Positions 9,173 to 18,530 are shown, counted from the stretch's first letter. The stretch is DNA of 64,000 nt from Paracoccus versutus (GCF_000763885.1 NZ_JRKO01000031.1:1-64000); one strand, 5' to 3'. Notes: generated by a model not told the origin, from the letters alone. Program-made: numbers and translations.

Positions 9173-9520
9173 TCATCCGACCCGCGCAGGCGGCGCGCCC
9201 CAATCCGGCCTGCGCCAATCAATTCCTTCCCAGAGCATGGCAAGCTGCGCCGAAGTCAGGCGCATCGATCCTTCGCTACTGCCGGGCCAAGGGAAGCGGC
9301 CCCGCTCCAGGATCTTGTAGTAGAGGCAGAAGCCCTGGCCGTCCCAATAGAGCAGCTTCAGCCTGTCGCCGCGACGGCCGCGGAAGGCGAAGACCGCGCC
9401 GCAGGTCGGGTTCTGGCGCAGCACGTCCCGGGCCAGCGCCGCCAGCCCTTCGATCCCCTTGCGCATGTCGGTCACGCCGCAGGCCAGATAGACCCTGACA
9501 CCGGTTCCGGGGCCGATCAT
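9173..9520 (-). CDS. tnpB: IS66 accessory protein TnpB
   Basis: The 115-residue protein has the full TnpB (IS66 Orf2) signature: VYLACGVTDMRKGIEGLAAL near the N-terminus, FRGRRGDRLKLLYWDGQGFCLYYKILERGRF in the middle and LTSAQLAMLWEGIDW at the end. It is needed with TnpA and TnpC for IS66 transposition, though its biochemical role is unsettled. Its start overlaps the tnpA stop by four bases (ATGA). Confidence 0.95.
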   Translation of the reverse strand: MIGPGTGVRVYLACGVTDMRKGIEGLAALARDVLRQNPTCGAVFAFRGRRGDRLKLLYWDGQGFCLYYKILERGRFPWPGSSEGSMRLTSAQLAMLWEGIDWRRPDWGAPPARVG

Positions 9521-9942
9521 GCCGCCTCGACCACCCGGATCAGCCGCACCAGAACAGCAGGCTCCAGATCTGGCGCGAAGCGCAGGCAGCGGCCATTGGC
9601 CAGAACCAACTCAATCTGCGGATCGGGTGCGGTCGGACTGGCCAGCGCCGCCTCCGGCAAAGCCGGTTCCATCGGCTCAGGCGCCGAGATCGGCAGAAAC
9701 AGCGTATCGGCGGTCGGAAACAGCAGCCCCTTCTTCTTCAGCTCGGGCCGCCAGGCGTAGATCTGCTGGCGCGTCACATCATGGCGCTGCGCCACCTGCG
9801 TGACCGTCGCGCCATCGGCGCCAACCGACAGCACGATCCCGAGCTTCTCCTCGTCATCCCACCGCCGCCGCTCCAACCCAAGGACATCGCCACGCATCCT
9901 CAACCCCGCATAAGAGACGTCGCAAACGACGTCGTTATGCAC
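9517..9942 (-). CDS. tnpA: IS66 accessory protein TnpA (helix-turn-helix)
   Basis: The 141-residue protein carries a helix-turn-helix of the transposase-8/IS66 Orf1 type at about residues 30-70 (WDDEEKLGIVLSVGADG, then VTQVAQRHDVTRQQIYAWRPELKKKGLL) and a variable C-terminus. It is the first gene of the element and overlaps tnpB by four bases. Confidence 0.9.
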   Translation of the reverse strand: MHNDVVCDVSYAGLRMRGDVLGLERRRWDDEEKLGIVLSVGADGATVTQVAQRHDVTRQQIYAWRPELKKKGLLFPTADTLFLPISAPEPMEPALPEAALASPTAPDPQIELVLANGRCLRFAPDLEPAVLVRLIRVVEAA

Positions 9943-9996
9943 CTCCCATAGCCGATCCGCCCAAACTCAGGCAGATGGTCGCAACCGGGCGGTTAC

Positions 9997-10004
9997 CCTA
10001 TGAT
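9997..10004. repeat. IS66 target-site duplication, right copy
   Basis: CCTATGAT follows the right terminus and matches 7448-7455. It contains the first ATG of the interrupted gene. Confidence 0.95.
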
Positions 10005-10692
10005 GAACCGCCGCATGTTTCTTTGCACCACCGCTTCGTTCACGCCGGCCTCCGCCGGCGCGGGCATGGCGGAAACCGCCTGCGTCATGCCGACGAAGGA
10101 GCGCCAGGCCGACATGACCCCCGCGATGTCATCGCCGCGCTGCAAGAGGGCAATGCCCGCTTTGCCGCCGGGGCGGTGCAGCATTGCGACCTGAACGCGA
10201 TGGCGCGCGAAACCTCGGAAGGGCAATATCCCGTTGCCGCGGTCGTGGGCTGCATCGACAGCCGCGTACCGCCGGAACTGGTCTTCGACCAGAAGGTCGG
10301 CGACCTGTTCACCGCGCGCATCGCCGGAAATTATGTGAACACCGACATCATCGGCAGCCTTGAATTCGCCTGCAAGGTCTCGGGCTCCAGGGCCATCGTC
10401 GTGCTGGGCACAGCGCCTGCGGCGCGGCCAAGGGTGCCATCGACAAGGTCGAGCTGGGCTATCTGACGCATGTGCTGCAGAGGATCGAACCGGCCATTGC
10501 GGCCGTTGCCCCGGCCAATCGCACCTCGAAGGACAAGGCGCTGGTGCAGCAGGTGGCCGAGAAGAATGCCGAACTGACCGTGGCCAAGATCCTTGCGGAA
10601 AGCCCGACGCTGAAGGACATGGCCATGCCGCCGAAATCGTGGTGGTGGCCGCGATGCACGGCACCGCCACGGGGGAAGTCCGCTTCCTGTAG
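10000..10692 (+). pseudogene. beta-carbonic anhydrase, IS-interrupted and frameshifted
   Basis: The remnant begins with a probable export signal (MNRRMFLCTTASF...), then the beta-class carbonic anhydrase sequence. DVIAALQEGNARF, the zinc motif CIDSR and GDLFTARIAGNYV are intact in one frame. Three one-base losses break it: near 10120 in a C run; near 10410, which destroys the His of the second zinc motif His-x2-Cys; and near 10625, before the last 25 residues ending GEVRFL. The IS66 element also separates the start codon from its ribosome-binding site. Four independent lesions show the gene has long been free of selection. An intact homologue would hydrate CO2, probably outside the cytoplasm. 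Confidence 0.9.
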
Positions 10693-10772
10693 GCGAAAGG
10701 GCCGGGATCAGGCGGGGTGCCCGCAGGGGTTGAACCCAGGGGCTTGCGAGGTTACGCCCCGAAGGTCCACCG

Positions 10773-11993
10773 ATGGAAGACATCATGCCCAATCCCCAAC
10801 CGACCCGCGGCCAGCCCCTGCCGGAGTTCATCGCGATGCTGGCGCTGATCTTCGCCGTCATTGCCTTTTCGATCGATTCCATGCTGCCGGCGCTGCCCGA
10901 GATCGCGGCCGCCCTGACGCCCCAGAACGTCAACCGCGCGCAGCTTGTGCTGACCTCCTTCGTCGGCGGGCTGGGGCTGGGCCTGCTGGTCGGCGGGCCG
11001 CTTTCCGACGCGCTGGGGCGCAAGCCGGTCATCACCGCCGGCTTCGCGCTTTACGCGCTGGCCGCCGTGGCGGCGATCTTTGCCGATTCGCTGGACCTGC
11101 TGCTGGCGGCGCGTTTCGTGCAGGGCATCGGCGCCGCCGCACCGCGCATCGTGGCGCTGGCCATGGTGCGCGACCTGTACCAGGGGCGCGAGATGGCGCG
11201 GATCACCAGCTTCGTGATGATGATCTTCATCCTGGTGCCGGCGGTGGCGCCCTCGATCGGGGCGGTGGTGATCCATTTCGTCGGCTGGCGCGGGGTGTTC
11301 GGCTCTTTCGTGGTGCTGGCGCTGATCGGCAGCCTGTGGCTGAACCTGCGCCGCCCCGAGACCCTGCCCGAGGCCGCGCGCCGGCCGCTGAACCTGCGCA
11401 GCCTGGCGGCCTCGGCGCGCGAGGTGATGGGCAACGGCCAGGTGCAGCTGGTGACGGTGGTGATGACGCTGGGCTTCGGGCAGATGTTCGCGCTGCTGAG
11501 TTCGGCCCAGCAGCTTTTCGTCGACACCTACGGCAAGGGCGAAAGCTTCCCGCTGTGGTTCGCCGCCATGGCCCTGCTGTCGGGCAGCGGCACGGTGCTG
11601 AACGCGCGCTATGTCGTGCGGCTGGGCATGCGGCGCATCGTGGGCTGGGCCTATGCCATGCAGGTCGTGGTCTCGGGCGCAATGACGGTGCTGGTGTTTT
11701 GCGACCTGCTGCCCGAGGCGCTGCGCTTTCCGGCCTTCTTCTTCTGGGCGGTCAGCGTGTTCTTCATGGCCGGCGTGACCTTCGGCAACCTCAACGCCAT
11801 GGCCTTGCAGCGCATGGGCCATGTGGCGGGGATGGCAGCCTCGGTCGTCGGCGCGCTTTCGACGCTGGGGGCGGTGCTGATCGCGGCGCCGGTCGGGCTG
11901 CTTTACGACGGCACGGCGCGGCCGATCGTGCTGGCGACGCTGGTCTGCTCGGCGGTCGCGCTGATGCTGATGCGCGGCGTGCGCGAGGGCTGA
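10773..11993 (+). CDS. Bcr/CflA-family multidrug efflux MFS transporter
   Basis: This 406-residue inner-membrane protein has twelve predicted hydrophobic segments and the drug:H+ antiporter loop motif GGPLSDALGRKP between helices 2 and 3. RFVQGIGAAAPRIVALAMVRDLYQGREMAR is the Bcr/CflA hallmark in helices 4-5. Relatives export bicyclomycin, sulfonamides or chloramphenicol using the proton gradient; the substrate here is unknown. GAAGG precedes the chosen ATG, and a second ATG four codons later is also possible. It stands alone between the carbonic anhydrase remnant and tRNA-Glu. Confidence 0.85.
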   Translation: MEDIMPNPQPTRGQPLPEFIAMLALIFAVIAFSIDSMLPALPEIAAALTPQNVNRAQLVLTSFVGGLGLGLLVGGPLSDALGRKPVITAGFALYALAAVAAIFADSLDLLLAARFVQGIGAAAPRIVALAMVRDLYQGREMARITSFVMMIFILVPAVAPSIGAVVIHFVGWRGVFGSFVVLALIGSLWLNLRRPETLPEAARRPLNLRSLAASAREVMGNGQVQLVTVVMTLGFGQMFALLSSAQQLFVDTYGKGESFPLWFAAMALLSGSGTVLNARYVVRLGMRRIVGWAYAMQVVVSGAMTVLVFCDLLPEALRFPAFFFWAVSVFFMAGVTFGNLNAMALQRMGHVAGMAASVVGALSTLGAVLIAAPVGLLYDGTARPIVLATLVCSAVALMLMRGVREG

Positions 11994-12103
11994 CGGCGCC
12001 GGCCGCGAGTTACCCACAGGGGAATGCGCCGCGGCCCCTTGCGCAGCCGCCGAAGCTGGCCTAAGAGCAGCCGTGTCGCCGGCCGAAGCGCAGGCGCAGG
12101 CAT

Positions 12104-12178
12104 GGCCCGTTCGTCTATCGGTTAGGACGTCAGGTTTTCAACCTGAAAAGAGGGGTTCGACTCCCCTACGGGCTGCCA
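12104..12178 (+). tRNA. tRNA-Glu (anticodon TTC)
   Basis: The 75-base gene folds into a cloverleaf with acceptor strands GGCCCGT/ACGGGCT, anticodon stem TCAGG/CCTGA around TTTTCAA (anticodon 12137-12139), T-loop TTCGACT and an encoded CCA. Confidence 0.97.
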
Positions 12179-12338
12179 TCGCCCCCTTTGCCTTTGATCC
12201 CCTTGCACGGCTAGCCCGATGCCGCCCGCCCGATGCAGGCGCGCGCCCGTGGGCGGCCGGGAACATGTCGCGAAGGGGCGGCGGTTCGGGCAGGCCGCCG
12301 TGAAGGCGGCCCGCCTCGGGGTCAGTGGCTGGTCGCGG

Positions 12339-13811
12339 TCAGTGGCTGGCTGGGCGGACCAGCGGCACCTCATTGCCATTCGCGTCGTAGAGCCGGCCGT
12401 CCATGAAATAATCCCCGTCCTCGAGCTGGGCGATGTCGGTGTAGCGGATGGTTCGTTCCGCCGCGGCACCGAAGACCGAGGGCTGGTCGGAATTGCCGGC
12501 CGTGAAATGGTTGAACAGAAGGTTCAGCGTGATCGCCATCAGCGCCGAGGAGCTGATGCCCGAATGGAAGATCGTCTCGACCCAGGCCGGGAACTGGTGG
12601 TAGAAGGTCGGCAGCACGATCGGGATGGTGCCGAAACCGATCGAGGTCGCCACGATGATCAGGTTCATGTTGTTGGCGTAATCGACCTTGGACAGGGTGC
12701 GGATGCCGCTTGCCGCGACCGTCCCGAACAGGACGATGCCGGCCCCGCCAAGCACCGGGCTGGGAATCGCCGCGACGATCCGGCCCATGACCGGGAACAG
12801 CCCCAGCGCCACCAGGATCAGCCCGCCCGTCGCCACGACATAGCGGCTCTTGACGCCGGTCACGGCCACCAGGCCGACGTTCTGGGCAAAGGCGCTTTGC
12901 GTGAACGAGCCGACGACCGGCGCCAGCATGCTCGACAGCATGTCGGCGCGCAGCCCGTCGCCCAGCCGCCGCCCGTCCACCTTGGTCTCGACGATCTCGC
13001 CCACGGCGAAAATATCCGCCGAGGTCTCGACCAGGGTCACGAGGATGACGATGAACATCGAGATGGTGGCCGCGACGCCGAAGGTCGGATAGCCGAAATG
13101 AAAGATCTGCGGCAGCGCGAAGACCGGCCCCTGCCCGACCTGGGAAAAATCGGTCATGCCGGTCGCATAGGCGATGGCCGTGCCGATCACCAGCGCCAGC
13201 AGGATCGACAGCCGGGATATGGCGGCATTGCCGACCTTGCTGAGCAGCAGCACGATGGCCAGCGTCAGGCCCGCCAGCAGGATGTTGGCCGGGCTGCCGT
13301 AATCGGCCGCGTTGCGGTCGCCGCCCATCGCCCAGGACCCCGCGACCGGCATCAGCGTCAGACCGATGGTGGTGATCACGATCCCCGCCACCAGCGGCGG
13401 AAAGAAGCGGGTGATGCGCGAGAATATCGGCGTGATCAGCAGGCCCAGCAGCGACGAGACGATGACCGCGCCGAAGATCGCCTGTATGCCGCCATTCCCC
13501 GAGATGGCGATCATCGTCGCCACCCCGGCAAAGGAAACCCCCTGCACCAGCGGCAGCTGGCAGCCAAAGAATGGCAGGCCGATGGTTTGCAGGATGGTCG
13601 CGACGCCGCCGGCGAACAGGGATGCCGTGATCAGCAGCCCGATGTCGGCGGGCGACAGGCCGGCGGCCTGGCCGACGATCAGCGGCACCGCCACGATGCC
13701 GCCATACATGGTCAGGATGTGCTGCATGCCATAGGCCAGGTTGGCGGCAAGGCCCAGCCGTTCGTCCTCGGGCCGGACCGGCCCCGCTTCTGCATTCGTT
13801 GCCGTTTGCAT
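12339..13811 (-). CDS. NCS2-family nucleobase permease (xanthine/uric acid type)
   Basis: The 490-residue membrane protein belongs to the nucleobase-cation symporter-2 (NAT) family, which imports xanthine, uric acid or uracil with protons. It opens with GLAANLAYGMQHILTMYGGIVAVPLIVG, the typical first helix. It has the NAT signature QNVGLVAVTGVKSR with the conserved Gln-Asn and the TM8 glutamate in VETSADIFAVGE. The Thr-Gly-containing signature resembles purine rather than uracil members, which is inference. The ATG at 13811 has a GGGGGAG ribosome-binding site. No purine catabolic gene lies nearby. Confidence 0.85.
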   Translation of the reverse strand: MQTATNAEAGPVRPEDERLGLAANLAYGMQHILTMYGGIVAVPLIVGQAAGLSPADIGLLITASLFAGGVATILQTIGLPFFGCQLPLVQGVSFAGVATMIAISGNGGIQAIFGAVIVSSLLGLLITPIFSRITRFFPPLVAGIVITTIGLTLMPVAGSWAMGGDRNAADYGSPANILLAGLTLAIVLLLSKVGNAAISRLSILLALVIGTAIAYATGMTDFSQVGQGPVFALPQIFHFGYPTFGVAATISMFIVILVTLVETSADIFAVGEIVETKVDGRRLGDGLRADMLSSMLAPVVGSFTQSAFAQNVGLVAVTGVKSRYVVATGGLILVALGLFPVMGRIVAAIPSPVLGGAGIVLFGTVAASGIRTLSKVDYANNMNLIIVATSIGFGTIPIVLPTFYHQFPAWVETIFHSGISSSALMAITLNLLFNHFTAGNSDQPSVFGAAAERTIRYTDIAQLEDGDYFMDGRLYDANGNEVPLVRPASH

Positions 13812-14026
13812 GGTCGTCTCCCCCTTCTCTCTTCGCAAGCAGGCTCTCTCCCCTCAAGATTGGCGGAACTTATCGGGATAAGCCGGGGGTGACTTTTACA
13901 GAAAGCTATATGCTGACTTAAAATCTGATATAAAATCGACGCGGGAGGCGCGGCAGGTGGGGCAGCAGGCCAGGCTTGCGGCAGGATTTCCACCCTGCCG
14001 CGGGCCTGGGTCAGGGGCGCAGGGCC

Positions 14027-15073
14027 TCAGTCGTCGCTGGCCGCATCGGCCGGGTTGACCATCGCCTCCAGGATCGAGGGCAGGTCGATGATGCCGACCA
14101 GCCTGTCGCCGTCGCGGACCTGCGCCTCGGACACGCCGGCCTTGGTCATGCGGCGCGCGACCAGGTCCAGCCGCGAACGCGCCTTGACGGCAAAGCCGGG
14201 CAGTTCGCGCCCCTCGGCGGCGGGCGCGGCGATGGTGCGCGCCTCGATGATGCGGCCGCGATTCACCTCGCGGACGAATTCGGCGATATAGGCGTTGGCG
14301 GGGCGCAGCACGATCTCCTGCCCGTCGCCCACCTGCTCCATGGCGCCGTCGCGCAGGATGGCGATCTTGTCGCCCAGCCGCAGCGCCTCGTCGAGGTCAT
14401 GGGTGATGAAGATGATGGTCTTGCGCAATTCCTGCTGCAATTCCAGCAGGATCGACTGCATGTCCATGCGGATCAGCGGGTCCAGCGCCGAAAACGCCTC
14501 GTCCATCAGCAGGATCTCGGCATCGTTGGCCAGGGCCCGCGCCAGGCCCACACGCTGCTGCATGCCGCCGGAAAGCTGGCGGGGATAATATTCCTCGTAG
14601 CCCTGCAGGCCGACGCGGCCGATCCAGTGCCGGGCGCGCTCCTCGGCCTCGGCGATACCGCGGATGTCCAGCCCGTAGGCCACGTTGCGCAGCACGGTGC
14701 GATGCGGCAGCAGCGCGAATTTCTGGAACACCATCGCGGTCTTTTGCCGGCGAAAGTCGCGCAGCTGCGCCGGCGTCATCGTCACCACGTCCAGCCCGTC
14801 ATAGAGCACCTGCCCCGCCGTCGGCCGGATCAGCCCGTTGATGTGCCGGATCAGCGTCGACTTGCCCGAACCCGACAGCCCCATGATGACCGTGATCCGG
14901 CCATGCGGGATGGTCAGGTTGATGTCCTGCAGGCCCAGGACGTGATTGTGCCGGTCGTTCAGCTCGGTCTTGGTCAGCCCGGCCTTGACCGCCTCGACAT
15001 GGCGGCCGGCCTCGGGGCCGAATATCTTGTAAAGGTCGCGGATCTCGATGTCATGTGTGCCCGCCTCGGTCAT
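14027..15073 (-). CDS. proV: glycine betaine/proline ABC transporter, ATPase subunit
   Basis: The 348-residue protein drives uptake of compatible solutes by the ProX-ProW-ProV system. Walker A (GLSGSGKST), the Q-loop region (AMVFQKFALLPHRTV), the signature LSGGMQQR, Walker B (ILLMDEA) and the switch His (FITHD) are all present. The KTELNDRHNHVLGLQDI stretch before Walker A is typical of ProV/OpuA ATPases. About 100 C-terminal residues form a shortened CBS-like tail (DGDRLVGIIDLPSILEAMV). Its start overlaps the proW stop by four bases. Confidence 0.92.
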   Translation of the reverse strand: MTEAGTHDIEIRDLYKIFGPEAGRHVEAVKAGLTKTELNDRHNHVLGLQDINLTIPHGRITVIMGLSGSGKSTLIRHINGLIRPTAGQVLYDGLDVVTMTPAQLRDFRRQKTAMVFQKFALLPHRTVLRNVAYGLDIRGIAEAEERARHWIGRVGLQGYEEYYPRQLSGGMQQRVGLARALANDAEILLMDEAFSALDPLIRMDMQSILLELQQELRKTIIFITHDLDEALRLGDKIAILRDGAMEQVGDGQEIVLRPANAYIAEFVREVNRGRIIEARTIAAPAAEGRELPGFAVKARSRLDLVARRMTKAGVSEAQVRDGDRLVGIIDLPSILEAMVNPADAASDD

Positions 15074-15951
15074 TTGCCGGCCTCCGTGTGCTTTTGCAGC
15101 CGCTTGCCATAGGCCTGCGTGGTGCGGTCCATGATGATGGCGATGGCCACGATGGCCAGGCCGTTCATCACCCCCATGGTGAAATATTGCTGGTTGATCG
15201 CCTGCAGCACCGGCTGGCCCAGGCCCCGCACCCCGATCATCGAGGCGACGACGACCATCGCGAGGCTCATCATGATGGTCTGGTTGACGCCCGCCATGAT
15301 CGTCGGCAGCGCCAGCGGCAGTTGCACGTCGCGCAGCTTCTGCCAACTCGACGAGCCAAAGGCCTCGGCCGCCTCCAGCACATCCGCCGCCACCTGCCGG
15401 ATGCCCAGGTTGGTCAGCCGGATCACCGGCGGGATGGCATAGATCACCACCGCGATCACGCCGGGCACCTTGCCCAGGCCAAAGATCATCACCACCGGGA
15501 TCAGGTAAACAAAGCTCGGCATGGTCTGCATCATGTCGAGGATCGGCGTCACCATGGCGTTCATGCGGTTCGACTGCGCCATCAGGATGCCGATGGGAAT
15601 GCCCACCACCACGGCGATCAGGGTGCAGACCGCGACCATGGCGATGGTGCGCATCGTGTCCTCCCACATGCCGAAATAGCCGACCACCAGCAGCGCCAGC
15701 ACCGAACCCAGCGCGATCTTCCAGCTTCGGCTCAGCAGCCAGATCCCGGCCGCCAGCACCGCCAGCACCAGGATCCAGGGCGAGCGGATCAGCAGGTTCT
15801 CGATCAGGGTAAGCAGGTCTTGCAGCGGCGCGAAGATCGCCTCCAGCGTGTCGCCCCAGGCGCGGGTGAAGTCCCGGAAGCCGCCGTCGATGGTCTGGCG
15901 CATCGCGCGCAGGCTCCCGCGGCTCATCTCCGGGAAACGGATCAGGTCCAT
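15070..15951 (-). CDS. proW: glycine betaine/proline ABC transporter, permease subunit
   Basis: The 293-residue permease has a long cytoplasmic or amphipathic N-terminus, as in ProW, then at least six hydrophobic helices. The coupling motif falls in ADVLEAAEAFGSSSWQKLRDVQLPLALPTIMAG, the EAA-loop of binding-protein-dependent permeases. VTPILDMMQTMPSFVYLIPVVMIFGLGKVPG is strongly conserved in the family. It lies between proX and proV in the order of transcription. Confidence 0.92.
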   Translation of the reverse strand: MDLIRFPEMSRGSLRAMRQTIDGGFRDFTRAWGDTLEAIFAPLQDLLTLIENLLIRSPWILVLAVLAAGIWLLSRSWKIALGSVLALLVVGYFGMWEDTMRTIAMVAVCTLIAVVVGIPIGILMAQSNRMNAMVTPILDMMQTMPSFVYLIPVVMIFGLGKVPGVIAVVIYAIPPVIRLTNLGIRQVAADVLEAAEAFGSSSWQKLRDVQLPLALPTIMAGVNQTIMMSLAMVVVASMIGVRGLGQPVLQAINQQYFTMGVMNGLAIVAIAIIMDRTTQAYGKRLQKHTEAGK

Positions 15952-15977
15952 GTCGTTCGTCCTTTGGAAATGGAAAG

Positions 15978-16005
15978 GGGCAAGACCGCGGCGGCGGCCT
16001 TGCCC
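15978..16005 (-). terminator. intercistronic hairpin between proX and proW
   Basis: On the minus strand a perfect seven-pair GGGCAAG/CTTGCCC stem is followed by CTTTCC. Such hairpins behind binding-protein genes often slow transcription or protect the upstream mRNA, which would raise ProX over ProW and ProV. Confidence 0.55.
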
Positions 16006-16025
16006 GTCAGGCGCGAAGGCGCGGG

Positions 16026-17021
16026 TTACAGGGCGGCCTTGACCTTGTCGGCGACCTCGGCGGGCACCCAGCGGGTCCAGATCTCCTCGTGCCGTTCCAG
16101 GAACTCATAGGCGGCGTCCTCGTTGCTGGCCTGGTTCTCGACCATCCAGGCCAGCATCTCGTTGACGGTGTCGTTGCTCCAGGCGCGGGACTCGACATAG
16201 TCCATGGCCACGCCGGCCTTGTCGGCGAATTCCCTGGTCACGGCGGTATAGACGTCCGAGACCGGCCATTCCGTGACCTCGGGCTCGGCGCAATCGGGCT
16301 TGACCATGCAGCTGTCCCAGCGCTCGCGGTCGAAATCGGCCTCCAGCTCCAGCCGGGTCATGTCATGCTGGCCCAGGATGGCGGTGGGCGCCCAGTAATA
16401 GCCCAGCCAGCCCTCGTTGCGGTTCGCCGCCCGCGCGATCGAGCCGTCCAGCGCCGCGGCCGAGCCGGAATCGACCAGCTCGAACCCCTTTTCCGCCGCG
16501 CCCGATCCGACGAACTGGTTGCGGTTGATCGCCTGGCAGGCCCAGCCCGAGGGGCAGCCGAACCAGGCGCCCTTGCTGCCGTCCTCGGCACCGGGGAACA
16601 GCTCGGGATGCTCCAGCGCGTCCTCGAGCGTGCGGATGTCGTGTTCCTCGGCCAGCCAGGTCGGCACCCAGATGCCCTCGACCCCGCCGTCGGACAGGAT
16701 CTTCGAGGCGATGACGATCCGCCCCTCTTCCACCGCCTGGTCCAGCGGTTCCTTGACGGCGTTGACCCACAGTTCGGGCGCCATGTCCGGCTCGCCCTTT
16801 TCGTTCATCGAGGCGAAGGTCGGCATGGTATCGCCCGCGACCAGCCCCACGTCGCATCCATAGCCCTCTTCAAGAATGATCTTGTCGACCCAAGCCGCCA
16901 ACCCCGCCGAGGCCCAGTTCATTTCGGCGACGGTGATGCTGCCGCATTCTTCATCCGCAGCAAAGGCGGGGACGGTCAGCGCCACGAAGGCAAGCGTAGT
17001 CGAAGCAAGAAATTTGCCCAT
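16026..17021 (-). CDS. proX: glycine betaine/proline ABC transporter, periplasmic binding protein
   Basis: The 331-residue protein starts with a signal peptide (MGKFLASTTLAFVALTVPAFA, cleavage after Ala) and then an OpuAC-type substrate-binding domain. ITVAEMNWASAGLAAWVDKIILEEGYGCDV, PELWVNAVKEPLDQAV and GWLGYYWAPTAILGQHDM are typical. Aromatic residues in these segments usually cage the trimethylammonium group. Four or more Cys occur at spacings (AWFGCPSGWACQ) seen in ProX homologues with disulphides. GGAGA lies about 10 bases before the ATG. It is the first gene of the operon. Confidence 0.9.
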   Translation of the reverse strand: MGKFLASTTLAFVALTVPAFAADEECGSITVAEMNWASAGLAAWVDKIILEEGYGCDVGLVAGDTMPTFASMNEKGEPDMAPELWVNAVKEPLDQAVEEGRIVIASKILSDGGVEGIWVPTWLAEEHDIRTLEDALEHPELFPGAEDGSKGAWFGCPSGWACQAINRNQFVGSGAAEKGFELVDSGSAAALDGSIARAANRNEGWLGYYWAPTAILGQHDMTRLELEADFDRERWDSCMVKPDCAEPEVTEWPVSDVYTAVTREFADKAGVAMDYVESRAWSNDTVNEMLAWMVENQASNEDAAYEFLERHEEIWTRWVPAEVADKVKAAL

Positions 17022-17375
17022 CAAACATGATCTCCGGATTTTCAACGCGCACGCGTGACGCGGCGCAGGGGGCGAAACCAACCGACGCGCGACGCCGGTC
17101 ACCTCCGCGGGTCGATTGCGACCCTGTTGCGTGGAATGGGGCATGCGCCCCGATTTCGGTGGGCGATACTATACAGTTCTGTGAGAAAAGTTCAAATCCG
17201 CTTCAGGATTTTCTGCCGGCAGGGGATTTGCGCCGCATTTTCGGGACCGAAAAAGCGTCCTGGCAAGGCCAGGGGGCGCCTTGTGCCCCACCGGCCGGCC
17301 GCTGCCTTGCGCGCCGCAGCCGGCATCTTGCCCTAGCCGCGAAGCTCACCACCCAAGTCGCTGATCTGGAAGAAG
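17022..17375. other. 354-bp region upstream of proX
   Basis: No gene is seen between proX and tRNA-Tyr. The region should hold the proX-proW-proV promoter. An AT-richer patch around 17165-17200 is the most promoter-like part, but no clear -35/-10 pair or operator could be assigned. Confidence 0.4.
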
Positions 17376-17459
17376 TGGTGGGCGACCCTGGAATCGAACC
17401 AGGCATGGGTCTCCCCGGCGGAGTTACAGTCCGCTGCCGCACCTTGCAGCACGTCGCCC
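17376..17459 (-). tRNA. tRNA-Tyr (anticodon GTA)
   Basis: The 84-base gene has acceptor strands GGGCGAC/GTCGCCC, a long variable arm as expected of bacterial tRNA-Tyr, anticodon GTA read from 17425-17427 and an encoded CCA. Confidence 0.97.
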
Positions 17460-17633
17460 GCCGAGCGCTTTCGGCGTGAAGCGGTGATTATCCCGACCGT
17501 CGGGGGGCGTCAAGCAGGGAACCGCGGAAAAGTCGCACTTCCTTGCCCCACCGCCAACCCGCCGCCACCCCGTCGCCAAGGTTGCATTCGGCGGCATTTT
17601 CTGCGCAGTCGAAACAGCAACCGGGAATGCGAC

Positions 17634-18431
17634 ATGGCCGAGAAACCACAGAAATCCAAGAAACCCGCCTGGGTCATCGACAAGGAGCGCGCCCGCCGCG
17701 CCGCCGCGGCCGAAACCGTCTGGATGTTCGGCCTGCATGCGGTGCGCGACGCGCTGGCCAATCCCCGGCGCGAAAAGCTGCGGCTGGTGGTGACGCGCAA
17801 CGCGCTGGACCGGCTGGGCCCCCTGCCCGCGGAACTGACGCCCGAGATCATCGATGCCCGCGTCTTCGACCGGACCGTGCCGCTGTCGCCCGAAAGCGTC
17901 CACCAGGGCGCGGCGCTGGAGGTCAGGCCGCTGAAATGGGACAGCCTGGCCGACCTGGCGCTGTCCGGGCCGGGCCGGCCGCTGCTGGTGGCGCTGGACC
18001 GGGTGACGGACCCGCATAACGTCGGCGCCATCCTGCGCTCGGCCGAGGTCTTTGGCGCCCGCGCGGTCATCGCGCCGGCGCGCCATTCCGCGCCCGAAAC
18101 CGGGGCGCTGGCCAAGACCGCCTCGGGCGCGCTGGAACGACAGCCCTATCTGCGCATCGTCAACCTGGCCGATGCGCTGATCGAGCTGCAATCCATGGGA
18201 TATGTCGTGCTGGGCCTGGACGGCACCGGCACGGAAACCCTGCCGCAGGCGCTGGCGGAACTTTCGGGCCGGGCGATCTGCCTGGTCCTCGGCGCCGAGG
18301 GCCCCGGCCTGCGCGAACGCACGCGCGAGACCTGCGACCGTATCCTGCGCATTCCCTTCGCCGCAGATTTCGGCTCGCTCAACGTCTCAAACGCGGCGGC
18401 GGTGGCGCTTTACGCGGCTTCACAGAGTTGA
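17634..18431 (+). CDS. rlmB: 23S rRNA (guanosine-2'-O-)-methyltransferase, RlmB/SpoU type
   Basis: The 265-residue protein has an N-terminal SpoU substrate-binding domain (FGLHAVRDALANPRREKLRLVV at about residues 32-55) and a C-terminal SPOUT knot. The knot carries motif 1 DPHNVGAILRSAEVFGARAVI, motif 2 LVLGAEGPGLRE and motif 3 IPFAADFGSLNVSNAAAVALY, with the catalytic Arg, Glu and Ser/Asn residues. It should methylate a ribose in 23S rRNA with S-adenosylmethionine. A paralogue acting on another RNA cannot be ruled out. The ATG at 17634 was taken because the family N-terminus begins there. Confidence 0.85.
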   Translation: MAEKPQKSKKPAWVIDKERARRAAAAETVWMFGLHAVRDALANPRREKLRLVVTRNALDRLGPLPAELTPEIIDARVFDRTVPLSPESVHQGAALEVRPLKWDSLADLALSGPGRPLLVALDRVTDPHNVGAILRSAEVFGARAVIAPARHSAPETGALAKTASGALERQPYLRIVNLADALIELQSMGYVVLGLDGTGTETLPQALAELSGRAICLVLGAEGPGLRERTRETCDRILRIPFAADFGSLNVSNAAAVALYAASQS

Positions 18432-18530
18432 ACCCGGCCTTCACATCGGCGCTAGAACCCGCCCGCCCCGGTTGAGAATCGCCAACCGATTTGCCAGATC
18501 GAAAGCAGTCCAACCAAACCCCGCCGCACC

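Larger units (their letters stand above)
7456..9996. mobile_element. IS66-family insertion sequence, 2541 bp
   Basis: The element is bounded by imperfect terminal inverted repeats starting GTAACCG (16 of the first 20 bases identical between ends) and by an exact 8-bp direct repeat. Inside, on the minus strand, lie the three standard IS66 genes tnpA, tnpB and tnpC in order with the tnpA-tnpB ATGA overlap. tnpC carries a one-base deletion, so the copy may need transposase from another element. The insertion point lies between the ribosome-binding site and start codon of a carbonic anhydrase gene. Confidence 0.95.
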
